From Adiantum capillus-veneris (lineage: Eukaryota > Streptophyta > Polypodiopsida > Polypodiales > Pteridaceae): a DNA stretch of 64,000 nt. The DNA lies in contig CM043964.1 in assembly GCA_014529385.2 (NCBI GenBank), forward strand, positions 5,225,997 through 5,289,996, in the 5' to 3' direction. Under the pieces are notes generated by a model. The model was not told where the DNA came from, did not search any database, and worked only from the letters and a program-made list of their open reading frames with translations. Below, piece by piece: positions 12,534 through 22,020 of the stretch (within the stretch, counting starts at the first letter, position 1; every line of letters starts with the position of its first letter). The translations under genes were made by a program, and so were the position numbers.

Positions 12534-13851
12534 CACACTGCCTTCAAAAAAGGTTTTGGACCGAATTTGTCCGCGGGAAACAACCCCCCCATGGACGGGC
12601 GCCATGTCATCACCTTCCTCGCGCGGGCGGAGCCGCCCAAAATCGCCGAAAACTGCCACCCGCCGCTTGCGCAGCGCCGGTGGCGCCATCAGCCATGGCT
12701 CACGAGCTCCCAAGGAGCCTTCGCTCCACATGCTTACAAGGGGGCGCACGCCCTAGCCTATATACCCTTCCACCGGACGGCCGTACTACGCATACAGTAA
12801 TTTGCCCGCCGCCACGTGGCACCCTCTCCTTTGACTGATACCCCTTGGGGGTTGAAGATTTTACACCAAAAAAAGCCCAATAGGTTCCTTTTGTGATCCA
12901 CATTAGCAGCACCCCATTTTGCTCCCGCACCCGATGGTCAAACTGCAAAACCGCATCGGATCTCCACTGAGTTGGCTTTGAGCCGTGCAAGCCTCGCCGT
13001 ATTTTTGACTTCTCTGAGCTACCTATCCGAGGCCGCCAAAAACCGGGAAAAACATCTGCCAACCTTTCACTATCAAATGATCCCAACTTTGTCTAGCTGT
13101 ATCTGACTAACCGAACATCCGATTGATGGGGAGTCGATTTGTGCTAACTCCATAGGGTGCCCACTTCCACCATGAATCTTGGCGAGGCCGAAAAACTGCC
13201 AAGTGGCACATCTTCCAATGTGGCCAAGTGGGCTCAGACCCGGCCCCTGGAAAACCTTCAAATGGCCATAACTTGCTATCCAGAGCTCCGATTCACAATT
13301 CGAGAAGACACGCATGCTCCACAACTCGAGCACTACACACATATGCACTGACATCAGCCCGGGCCACCTGTCCCCATCTGCCCTGTCCGTCGGGGATCTG
13401 CTACACACTTTACCTCTAAACTGTAATATCTTGAGCACTGGGAGTGTGTCTGACGAGCCGTCTGGACCGGCTTCTAGAGCACACTAAGATCTACCTTTTA
13501 GGACACAGTTTTGGAATTTTGGACATCCTGACCTGTCATCTCATCTGGACCATTCCCCAGCACTTTTGGCCTAAGATAACGCATTAGGCATACTTTCCCG
13601 CTATCCTTTAACTGTCAAGGGCATCAACACCTGCCCTAGCCTTTTGCACCGCACTCGATTGCACCCTTTGCCTGGCATAGACCACTACTTAGCTCCGACC
13701 AACTTTAGCTGCACCAATGAGGCAATCATCAAAATGTCAAAGGGAAAAAGAAAACATCCACCAAGATAGTAATGGCGTTGAGGGCTCAAGCACACCATCC
13801 AAAACCACAATAAATGGGTAAGGAAACCAAGGATTGGAAGACACCATGCGT

Positions 13852-14102
13852 TGATGGGGGCTTTTCACAAGCCAAGCTCCCATACCCCTCTTCTCTCGTC
13901 CCCACCCCATGAAAACCCCCTCTTATGGAGGGAGTGATAAAAGGCATTGGAAAAAGTAAGAAAAAAATAAAGTATGATTAGGTAAATAAATAAGAAAGGT
14001 AAAATAGGCCACCTCATGCCTGCGCGGTAGCCCATCCCCACCTTGCCTCCTTTTTCTTCACTGTTGCCCCGCCGGGTGTCCCTTTTCCTCTCCTCCACTC
14101 AA
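13852..14102 (+). repeat. Element A 5' LTR, part 1
   Basis: It matches 27294-27545. It is cut by copia, with CTCAA (14098-14102) repeated at 19833-19837. Confidence 0.93.
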
Positions 14103-14334
14103 TGTTAAAGAATATGATGTTAAAGAATATGCCCATTGTGCTATGGGCGGCTGGACACTGACTATACTATGTTGTAAATATACTTTGGATAATAGTTCAA
14201 GAAAAGAGAAGAAGAGAAGAGCAGCTCGTTGAATGGCTGCTACAGGGTAACGATTGTGTGTGTGTGTCTCGATTTGTGTTGGTGTGTGTGCGTAGTCTTC
14301 TTTCCTACCTTCTCCATCACCTGCGCACTCTACA
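14103..14334 (+). repeat. Copia 5' LTR
   Basis: 232 bp, TG...ACA. The first 15 bases (TGTTAAAGAATATGA) are immediately repeated as TGTTAAAGAATATGC, so the terminus is duplicated in tandem. Confidence 0.96.
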
Positions 14335-14337
14335 AAG

Positions 14338-14349
14338 TGGTATCAGAGC
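14338..14349 (+). promoter_or_regulatory. Copia primer-binding site (tRNA-iMet type)
   Basis: TGGTATCAGAGC starts three bases after the LTR, the classic initiator-Met primer site of plant copia elements. Confidence 0.95.
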
Positions 14350-15238
14350 TCAGTTTGAGGAGCTACAGTCAATACACAGGTTTCCGCAGCTCCGGAAAAC
14401 AGCAAAAAAGAGAGGTTTTTTGGTCATAACTCCCTCACCCGAACTCGGAATACAGTGATCCAGGAGTCTATCTTTATGTTTTTGGGCGTTCCGGACGCAT
14501 TGGCATGCTTAGATTTGCCAAAATCTGCAATTTTCTGCAGCAAACAGCCAGTTCACACAAGCATAGGAGATGTCGAGTTTTGCACTCGGCAGTAGATTTA
14601 CAGGTTACAGGTGAAGAATTCAGCATTTACACAGGTTTTGGAGAGCGACATAGAGCTTTTGCATCATGATATTGTGTTATCAAAGATTATGTTTGGTTGT
14701 TGTGGGTCCGTTATGGACAGCTGCCTATGTAAGAAAGGTTGTGGGAAGAAGTTGAGGCGGTTATATTGTCAGATTGAGTACTTTGTGGTTATGTATGGAT
14801 ATGCGGTCAATGTATTTTGGAAAACTGCAGCCTTTGTGAGGGTCGAGTGAGGTTTTTTGAAGCCTTGCCTTGGGAGCTTTGGTACCTTGGCAAGGTGGAT
14901 TAGGTACTGGAGCGAACCCCCGACTGGCCCCGCGAAAGACCTCATATGTCGTTTACGACTATGGGAAGAAGGTGGATGTATGGATATGTGGTACAGGACA
15001 GCGTATGGATTGCATTTGCATACAGGTCCATGTGGACATTGTTTTAGAGTATTTATGCATAGTACTGAGTCAGTCTGTGGCAAAGTGAGTCAGTGGATTT
15101 TCCCTTGGCAGTGAGAGATTTTATGTCAGTGTTTATGAGTACTTTGATTGAGATTGTCACTTGAGATATTGTCCAAATACAAACGAAACTCTGCCGAAAT
15201 TTTGTCAAAATCCTTTGAAAGAAATTGAGAGAGTGAAG
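14350..15238 (+). other. Copia leader
   Basis: About 890 bases of untranslated leader between the primer site and the gag-pol ATG, rather long for a copia. It contains short ORFs (for example 14611-14850) with no recognisable product. Confidence 0.7.
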
Positions 15239-18200
15239 ATGGCAGAAAGTTCAACTCAAGTCACACAGATTGTTGGAGAGAATCTGACCAGAGAGAACTA
15301 CAGCATATGGTCTTACAGGATGGAGAACTTTATCATGGGCAAAGGTTTATGGGATTATGTTACAGGTGAACAAGAGTGTCCAGAGGTTGGTTTGGAACCA
15401 AATAGAGAGAATGTTGAAGCACATAAAACATGGCAAGCAGGAGTAGAAGCTTACAAGAAGTGGATCGAGAATTCAAGGAAAGTGATGCATTGGATTTCAC
15501 TATGCATTAGTGACTTCTTTATACCACATGTGAAGAAGGCTCAATCTCCAAAGGAAGCATGGGAGATACTAGCAAGAATGAACAGCTCCAATACAGAACC
15601 ACGAAAAGTTCACTTGAAGCAAAGGTTACATTGTGTATGGCGAGGAAATAGATCCATATCAGATTATGTGACAGAGATAAAGCAAATACAGGAAGATCTT
15701 GCGAGCATTAATGTTGAAGTTCCAGATGATGACTTAGTTTCAGTGACATTGAATGGTTTGGGACCGGAATACAAGTCATTGGATACATCTATATCTGTTC
15801 GAGGACACATGCCTGATTTTGAAGAGTTAGTAAACCTTTGTTTGCAAGAAGAGGTAAAGTTAGGCAAGTCAGGTCCTTCTACATCAAATAACAATTCCAG
15901 AGATCAGGTTTTTTACTCTAGAGGTCGTGGAAACAATAGAGGTGGAAGAGGAAACTATGGTCGTGGAAACAATGTTGGAAGAGGTCAATGGCAAAACCAA
16001 CAAAGTCAAAGTTACAACGATTATAGCCAAAGAGGCAGGGGGAGAGCCCGAACTCGTGGACGTGGAGGTGGACGATTTGTACATCCTCAAAGAGATGGAT
16101 ATTGTAACAGATGTGGCATTTATGGTCACTTTGAAAGAGAATGTTATACAAAGCTAAATCAAAATCGTGATCGTGGTGGAAGAGGCCGAGGTTATGGCAG
16201 ACATGGAGGAAACTTTGTTGGATACAATCCTCATGATCAAAATATATATGACAATAGGTCGAGTGGACATTTATTTCCTATGGAGCATGTTGTTGGAAGC
16301 ATGGTGGAACCACATCATACAGATGATTGGTATTTAGATAGTGGTGCCACAAATCATATGACATATCATGGTGAATGGTTTGACAGAAAAGAGAAGTTAG
16401 AAGAGGATGAGTTTGTCGCTACAGGTGATGATACTATGCATCGGATTACACATGTTGGTTCAGTTCCATTGCTAGAAAAAGACGGGACATACAACACATT
16501 GGGAGATGTTCTATATGTGCCTTCAATCACAAAGAATTTAGCATCAGTTGGACAGATGACAGATCAAGGGTTGCAAGTCCGTTTTAATCGTTATGGCTGC
16601 TTCATAGAGGAGTTTCACAAAGGAAGACCAGGCAAGATATTGGCACGTGGAAGAAAGAAAGGTCGCTTGTTCTCATTGGAAGCTGGAGATCCATGTTTAC
16701 ACAGTGGTATGTATACAAACAAATCAGCCACTCAAGATGATTGGGCAAATTTATGGCATAAGAGAATCGGTCATGTCAATTTTAGAAGATTAAAGCATAT
16801 GCAATCAAATCAAATTGTACGTGGATTACCAAAGTTTGGCAGATTGAATTTTGATCATGTTTGTGAAGCTTGTCAATTTGGAAAGCAATCTCGTTTACCA
16901 TTTCCAAAGAGGGGGAGAATTAGCCAGAGCCCTTTGGAAATTGTTCATTCAGATATTTGGGGACCTTGTGATCATGCTACACCAAATGGTTGTCGATATT
17001 TTATCACATTTACGGATGATTACAGCAGAATGACATGGGTTTACTTTCTCAAGGCAAAGTCAGAGGCATTTGAAGTATTTTTGGAGTTCAAAGTTATGGT
17101 TGAGAAAGAGAATGGTTGTCAAATTAAATGCCTACGTACAGATGGAGGGGGAGAGTACATGTCACACAGTTTTGATGATTACTTACGTGAACAAGGCATA
17201 AGAAGACAGATTACTTGCAGATACACACCACAACAAAATGGAGTTGCTGAGAGAAAGAATAGAGTCATAGCAGAGATTGCAAGAGCCATGATGAATGAGA
17301 TGAATATGCCATTAACATATTGGGCTGAAGCAGTTCATACAGCAGTACACATTATGAATCGAACACCAACAGCTGCCATTCATGAAATTTCACCTTATGA
17401 GAGACTTTATGGGATCAAGCCAACAGTTTCCTACATGAAAGTTTTTGGATGTGTTTGCTATGTACATGTGCCAAATGAAGCAAGAAAGAAGATGGAGCCA
17501 AAGGCAGTGAAGTGTATATTCTTGGGCTACCCAGTTGAAAAGAAAGGTTACAAATGCTATGATCCTACGACAAGACAAGTTTATGTCAGTAGAGATGTCA
17601 GATTTTGTGAGCATGAACCATGGTATAAACCAAAGCCAGTGATGATAGAAGATGAGTATGAAGAGCAAGAGAATGTGCGTCATGTTGTTGATAAGCCAGG
17701 ACCATCAACAAGAACTATTTCAGGACCACATATGGCGGAGGAGAGTACACGAAGTGTCAACCCATGGAGTGGTCATTTGCGAGATAAGAAGCAAGACGAG
17801 AAAGGCAAGAAGAAAGTGGTTGAAGAGAGTTCTAGAGATGAAAGCCTCGATGAAGAGCATGATTTACCACATTTGAGGACACCTGGTAGTAAGCATATTG
17901 AGAAATATGTACCCCCATATGCAAGAGTTGAAGAGAAGAGTGCACCACAGTTGAGAAGATCAGAGAGGGTACGTTATCCAGTTGATAGATTGACATACAA
18001 CGGTTACATGCGTACACATTATGCATACATGGTTTCACGTGTGCAACATAAAGAGCCTACATGTTTTCAAGAGGCAATTGGAAAATCAGAATGGGAGTCA
18101 GCTATGGATGATGAGATGGATGCTCTTGTGAAGAATGACACTTGGGATTTGGTTCGTTTGCCAAGTGGAAAGAAAGCAATTGGTTCAAAATGGGTATACA

Positions 18201-19606
18201 AAGTCAAGTGCAAGTCAGATGGTAGTGTGGAAAGATACAAAGCGAGGCTTGTTGCTAAAGGTTATGCACAAACAAAAGGTCTTGATTATGATGAGACATT
18301 TAGTCCAGTTGCAAAGATGACAACAGTCAGATTGGTGATAGCAATGGCAAGTATGTTCGGTTGGAAGTTACGGCAAATGGATGTGGATAATGCATTCTTG
18401 AATGGTGACTTGGAAGAAGAAGTTTATATGATACAGCCAGAGGGTTATCAACATCCAGAGTTTCCATATTATGTGTGTAAGTTGAAGAAAGCATTGTATG
18501 GTTTGAAGCAAGCATCTAGAGCTTGGTGTGAAAAGATAACCAGATTCTTGAAGAAGATTGGATTTAAACAATCTATTGCTGATCACTCATTATTTTTGAA
18601 GCATGTTGATGGAGAGATCGTCGTTATTGTTATCTATGTTGATGACTTGATTCTCACTGGAAGTCATGCTGAGCAAATTTTGCATGTCAAGAAGAGTTTG
18701 TTGAGAGAATTCAACATGAAGGACCTTGGTGAGTTGAGATATTTCTTGGGAATTGAAATTGTCAATACTTTATCAGGAATTTGGATGATACAAAGACAAT
18801 ACGCGTTGGATATGCTTGAGAAGTATGGAATGACAGTATGCAAACCGGTTGATACACCTCTTGATCAAAATGTGAAGTTGTTTGATGATGGACATTACAT
18901 TGAGGATGTCACTATGTATCGCAAGATGGTTGGAAGCCTTATTTACTTGACAATAACAAGGCCAGATTTGAGTTATGCAGTGGGTGTTGTGAGTCAATTC
19001 ATGCAAAAGCCATGTAAAAGTCATCTTGATGCAGTGAGACGGATTATGAGATATGTGAAAGCCACTGTCAGTTATGGAATGTTTTATGAAAAGAATGGGA
19101 AGCTTTGTCTTTATGGTTACATAGATGCAAATTGGGCAGGAGATTTTATGGATAGAAGATCTACAAGTGGTTATGCATTTTCCATTGGCAATGGTATGAT
19201 AAGTTGGAGTAGCAAGAAGCAATCAACTGTAGCATTATCAAGTACAGAAGCTGAATATCGTGGAGCAGCTTTGGCAGCATGTGAAGAGTCATGGTTGAGA
19301 GTACTTATGGTAGAATTTGGTTTTGACTATCTTGACAGTGTCATTATATATTGTGACAATATTAGCAGCATCATGTTGGCAAAGAATCCAGTCTACCATG
19401 CTCGCACTAAACACATTGAGGTCCATTATCACTTCATTAGAGAAAAAGTTTTGGCAGGTGAGATTGATTTGGTATATGTGAAGACAAATGATCAAGTTGC
19501 GGATATATTCACAAAAGCTCTTGGAAAGGAGAAGTTTTGCTACTTTCGTGAAGCATTGGGAATCCATCATATGCAAGCTCACTCTGAGCTTGAGGGGGAG
19601 TGTTAA
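15239..19606 (+). CDS. Copia Gag-Pol polyprotein, full length, open
   Basis: A single frame of 1455 residues from ATG 15239 (MAESSTQVTQIVGENLTREN). The in-frame extension upstream to 15161 lacks Gag similarity, so this start is preferred. Domains in order: copia-type Gag (residues 1-210); Gly/Arg-rich RNA-binding stretch; CCHC knuckle CNRCGIYGHFEREC (289-302); protease DSGATNHM (Asp 367); GAG-pre-integrase (LWHKRIGHVN); integrase with D572, D635 and E671, exact D-35-E spacing; RT with the YVDD site (1133-1136); RNase H ending in ADIFTKALG. No stop or frameshift is present. The TAA stop lies inside the 3' LTR: the last codon and the stop use the first six LTR bases. Order integrase before RT defines copia. 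The product makes particles, copies RNA to DNA and integrates it. Confidence 0.96.
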   Translation: MAESSTQVTQIVGENLTRENYSIWSYRMENFIMGKGLWDYVTGEQECPEVGLEPNRENVEAHKTWQAGVEAYKKWIENSRKVMHWISLCISDFFIPHVKKAQSPKEAWEILARMNSSNTEPRKVHLKQRLHCVWRGNRSISDYVTEIKQIQEDLASINVEVPDDDLVSVTLNGLGPEYKSLDTSISVRGHMPDFEELVNLCLQEEVKLGKSGPSTSNNNSRDQVFYSRGRGNNRGGRGNYGRGNNVGRGQWQNQQSQSYNDYSQRGRGRARTRGRGGGRFVHPQRDGYCNRCGIYGHFERECYTKLNQNRDRGGRGRGYGRHGGNFVGYNPHDQNIYDNRSSGHLFPMEHVVGSMVEPHHTDDWYLDSGATNHMTYHGEWFDRKEKLEEDEFVATGDDTMHRITHVGSVPLLEKDGTYNTLGDVLYVPSITKNLASVGQMTDQGLQVRFNRYGCFIEEFHKGRPGKILARGRKKGRLFSLEAGDPCLHSGMYTNKSATQDDWANLWHKRIGHVNFRRLKHMQSNQIVRGLPKFGRLNFDHVCEACQFGKQSRLPFPKRGRISQSPLEIVHSDIWGPCDHATPNGCRYFITFTDDYSRMTWVYFLKAKSEAFEVFLEFKVMVEKENGCQIKCLRTDGGGEYMSHSFDDYLREQGIRRQITCRYTPQQNGVAERKNRVIAEIARAMMNEMNMPLTYWAEAVHTAVHIMNRTPTAAIHEISPYERLYGIKPTVSYMKVFGCVCYVHVPNEARKKMEPKAVKCIFLGYPVEKKGYKCYDPTTRQVYVSRDVRFCEHEPWYKPKPVMIEDEYEEQENVRHVVDKPGPSTRTISGPHMAEESTRSVNPWSGHLRDKKQDEKGKKKVVEESSRDESLDEEHDLPHLRTPGSKHIEKYVPPYARVEEKSAPQLRRSERVRYPVDRLTYNGYMRTHYAYMVSRVQHKEPTCFQEAIGKSEWESAMDDEMDALVKNDTWDLVRLPSGKKAIGSKWVYKVKCKSDGSVERYKARLVAKGYAQTKGLDYDETFSPVAKMTTVRLVIAMASMFGWKLRQMDVDNAFLNGDLEEEVYMIQPEGYQHPEFPYYVCKLKKALYGLKQASRAWCEKITRFLKKIGFKQSIADHSLFLKHVDGEIVVIVIYVDDLILTGSHAEQILHVKKSLLREFNMKDLGELRYFLGIEIVNTLSGIWMIQRQYALDMLEKYGMTVCKPVDTPLDQNVKLFDDGHYIEDVTMYRKMVGSLIYLTITRPDLSYAVGVVSQFMQKPCKSHLDAVRRIMRYVKATVSYGMFYEKNGKLCLYGYIDANWAGDFMDRRSTSGYAFSIGNGMISWSSKKQSTVALSSTEAEYRGAALAACEESWLRVLMVEFGFDYLDSVIIYCDNISSIMLAKNPVYHARTKHIEVHYHFIREKVLAGEIDLVYVKTNDQVADIFTKALGKEKFCYFREALGIHHMQAHSELEGEC
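19586..19600 (+). promoter_or_regulatory. Copia polypurine tract
   Basis: GAGCTTGAGGGGGAG lies directly against the 3' LTR and is also coding (ELEGE). Confidence 0.9.
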
Positions 19607-19832
19607 AGAATATGATGTTAAAGAATATGCCCATTGTGCTATGGGCGGCTGGACACTGACTATACTATGTTGTAAATATACTTTGGATAATAGTTCAAGA
19701 AAAGAGAACAAGAGAAGAGCAGCTCGTTGAATGGCTGCTACAGGGTAACGATTGTGTGTGTGTGTCTCGATTTGTGTTGGTGTGTGTGCGTAGTCTTCTT
19801 TCCTACCTTCTCCATCACCTGCGCACTCTACA
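19601..19832 (+). repeat. Copia 3' LTR
   Basis: 232 bp with one mismatch to the 5' LTR. It is followed by the CTCAA duplication and the rest of the A LTR. Confidence 0.96.
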
Positions 19833-20419
19833 CTCAAAAGGTCAACCCCCTCTCTCTTCTCTTTGTCCTTTCTCCTTTCTCTCTCCCCTCAAGCTACCCC
19901 ACCTCTCACCAATAATGCATTATAACTCACCAATAATGCACCCTAACTCACATGCAACTTATGCTATCTTCCAAAATAGTATACCCCACACACTCTTTCT
20001 CTCTTCTATCATATCCCATGACCCAAATACCCCCCTCTCTCTCTAAGGGCGCCATGTCTCTTGTCTTGTAGCTAAATAACCTCCCCCACCCTCACACACA
20101 CTCAGTTTCACTGAAAAAGGTGCCCACAGACCCATCCCCACCCGGTGGTTACTTGATTTTTCTTGTGTTCACACACATCTGCACACAGATTCACCTCTGA
20201 GCACACTCCCCTCTCTCCCCTCTTGTAATTACTTTATTCTCCATGTCACCTCTCACTTTTTTTTCATGAACCCATTTCTGTCTCTTAGTCTCTCTCATGA
20301 GACTGCTGTTCTGGCACATATACACACAGCTAGACAAGTGGGGCCCACAGTCACATGGCCTATGTAGATAATGATTTCTTCATTTCTAAATTCTAGAATT
20401 TCTCCCCCCCCTCCTCCCC

Positions 20420-20428
20420 TATATAAAG
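20420..20428 (+). promoter_or_regulatory. TATA box of the element A 5' LTR
   Basis: TATATAAAG in a C/T-rich context, repeated in the 3' LTR at 28126-28134. Its place about mid-LTR suits the U3/R border. Confidence 0.7.
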
Positions 20429-20902
20429 AGGGGTCACCATCACACAAAAACACACAACATCACCAAAGAACACACTATGCACTGTGTGTGCCTAGTGCAC
20501 ACACACACACACACCCACACCATCACCATCACCATCACCGCAATCACCATGCTTGTCTTGAGCATGACCTCTACACCCTTGGCTATGGAAGATGAAGGGC
20601 AACTAAATGAAGGATGATGGCCATAATCCTTGTGCGAGTCTTTGCCATCAACTCCCACCTATCCGCCATGTGCTCTACCACTCTCTCCCTTCTCATTCCC
20701 CTACCCTATGCTCCCCATTTCATCGCCTTATTCTCTAAATAAAGCTTGAGGTTTTGTGAGTATGTTTTCTTGCAATGTTTTGCCCATGTGAGGTGTGCGG
20801 AATCGCCACCTAGTCTTGTGTTTTGGAGTGAGCTTGTGTATGTGTGAAGGTTGTGCGGATTCGCCATCCTTTTGTGGTGCTTTAGTACTAAGCCGCTATA
20901 CC

Positions 20903-20906
<4 letters not shown>

Positions 20907-20949
<43 letters not shown>
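20907..20949. repeat. (CT)n microsatellite in the A LTR
   Basis: Shorter in the 3' LTR (28605-28634), a length change since insertion. Confidence 0.9.
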
Positions 20950-20952
<3 letters not shown>

Positions 20953-21163
20953 TGATCTCATTCCCTTTCCTCTTCATCATTACTCCCAAGCATCCATCTC
21001 TCTTGGATGAAAACTTTGTTATAGTGGTGTGTTGTTTGCGTCCTAGCGGCTGAAGCTAGGTGGTGCCCCCTGTTTGCTTTACCATGATAGGCTCGAGGCG
21101 CGCCATTCGTTCCCGGTGTTTTAGAGGCGGTCGGGGTTCGGGGTTCGCTTTGCTTCCGTCATT

Positions 21164-21181
21164 TGGTGCCCCCACTGAGGA
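21164..21181 (+). promoter_or_regulatory. Primer-binding site of element A
   Basis: TGGTGCCCCCACTGAGGA starts two bases after the LTR (TT spacer). Same family as the sites of B, C, D and F. Confidence 0.85.
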
Positions 21182-21234
21182 TGTTTTCATGAAACCTTTC
21201 AGTTTACAAGACTGAAACCCTTAAAGTATTGTGA

Positions 21235-21498
21235 ATGGATGAATGGCTAGCAGGATTTGCTAATTGGACGACAGAAGAAGAAGAGCTCCAAGCACAACTA
21301 GACGAACTCCGCATCTCCATCGAAGCTCGAGTGCCAGGCGTAACGGTAATCGATTTGCAGTGGGAGAGTCAACCAACACACCAAACCCAGTGGATATACA
21401 TAGGCCAAGTGCCAAGAAGAAGAAGGAGAAGGTCGAAACCATGTCCGCAACCTAAAACCAACCCACAACAACAAAATGGAAGGAGCTCTACACAATAG
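21235..21498 (+). CDS. Small leader ORF of element A (87 aa, unknown)
   Basis: The ATG at 21235 starts MDEWLAGFANWTTEEEELQA, an acidic, probably helical N-terminus, and the frame ends in a basic run (RRRRRRSK). It lies between the primer site and gag, in the same frame as gag but separated by many stops. It could be an upstream ORF or the eroded N-terminus of a longer ancestral Gag. No family was recognised. Confidence 0.35.
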   Translation: MDEWLAGFANWTTEEEELQAQLDELRISIEARVPGVTVIDLQWESQPTHQTQWIYIGQVPRRRRRRSKPCPQPKTNPQQQNGRSSTQ

Positions 21499-22020
21499 AG
21501 AATCAACACTATTCTACTTTGAGAATCGGGTAACTCAAGTCACCGAGGTAATTATCACAGTCAGTTTGTCGCACCTGATGCTGCAGCACAGATAACGGAA
21601 GCATTGGCTCACACTCTCACTAGAGAAACTAGGGATCTACTGAGTTTGTTTCAGGAAAGAAAACCACCCTCTCCCACAAGCTTGGACAGTGACTAAGCAC
21701 CTCTAAGCTTCACATGAATCAGTACAACCTACCTCAAAACAGATCACACATACCAACACGTGTACGCTCAATCAAGGTAATACTAGATTTGAAGGCTCAC
21801 TACCAGCACGTCATTGACACCATGCCGGGTGGGTGGGGAGCGGTTTTTTGGAGGTTCTGGAATCAGATCAACCATTTGTCTTACCTTTGGTACAAGGCAA
21901 TGTACCGTTTGAAGTTTTAATCTATGTCCTAGTATAAGAGGGTATACACGCCTCCTTGTAAAGAAGAAAAAAACTTTTGCAAGTTAAGTAGTGTGTCTTT
22001 CTAGCTCTCTCTCAGTAATC

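Larger units (their letters stand above)
14103..19832 (+). mobile_element. Intact Ty1/copia retrotransposon nested in the element A LTR
   Basis: It is 5730 bp long with 232-bp LTRs that differ at a single base (a G/C difference in the GAGAASAAG motif). It has a perfect 5-bp target duplication CTCAA, a tRNA-iMet primer site, a polypurine tract and one open gag-pol frame. Everything needed for autonomous movement is present, so this is the youngest and most likely active element in the window. The other LTR of A shows the empty site as CCACTCAAAAGG. Confidence 0.96.
19838..21161 (+). repeat. Element A 5' LTR, part 2
   Basis: It matches 27546-28848. It holds a TATA box, TATATAAAG, at 20420-20428, a (CA)n run near 20500, an AATAAAG poly(A)-type signal near 20740 and (CT)n at 20907-20949. 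It ends CCGTCA. Confidence 0.92.

Noticed and set aside
12161-12838. A 225-codon plus-strand frame in the B LTR
   Set aside because: The equivalent region of the sister LTR is split into different short frames, and the segment is LTR on the opposite strand.
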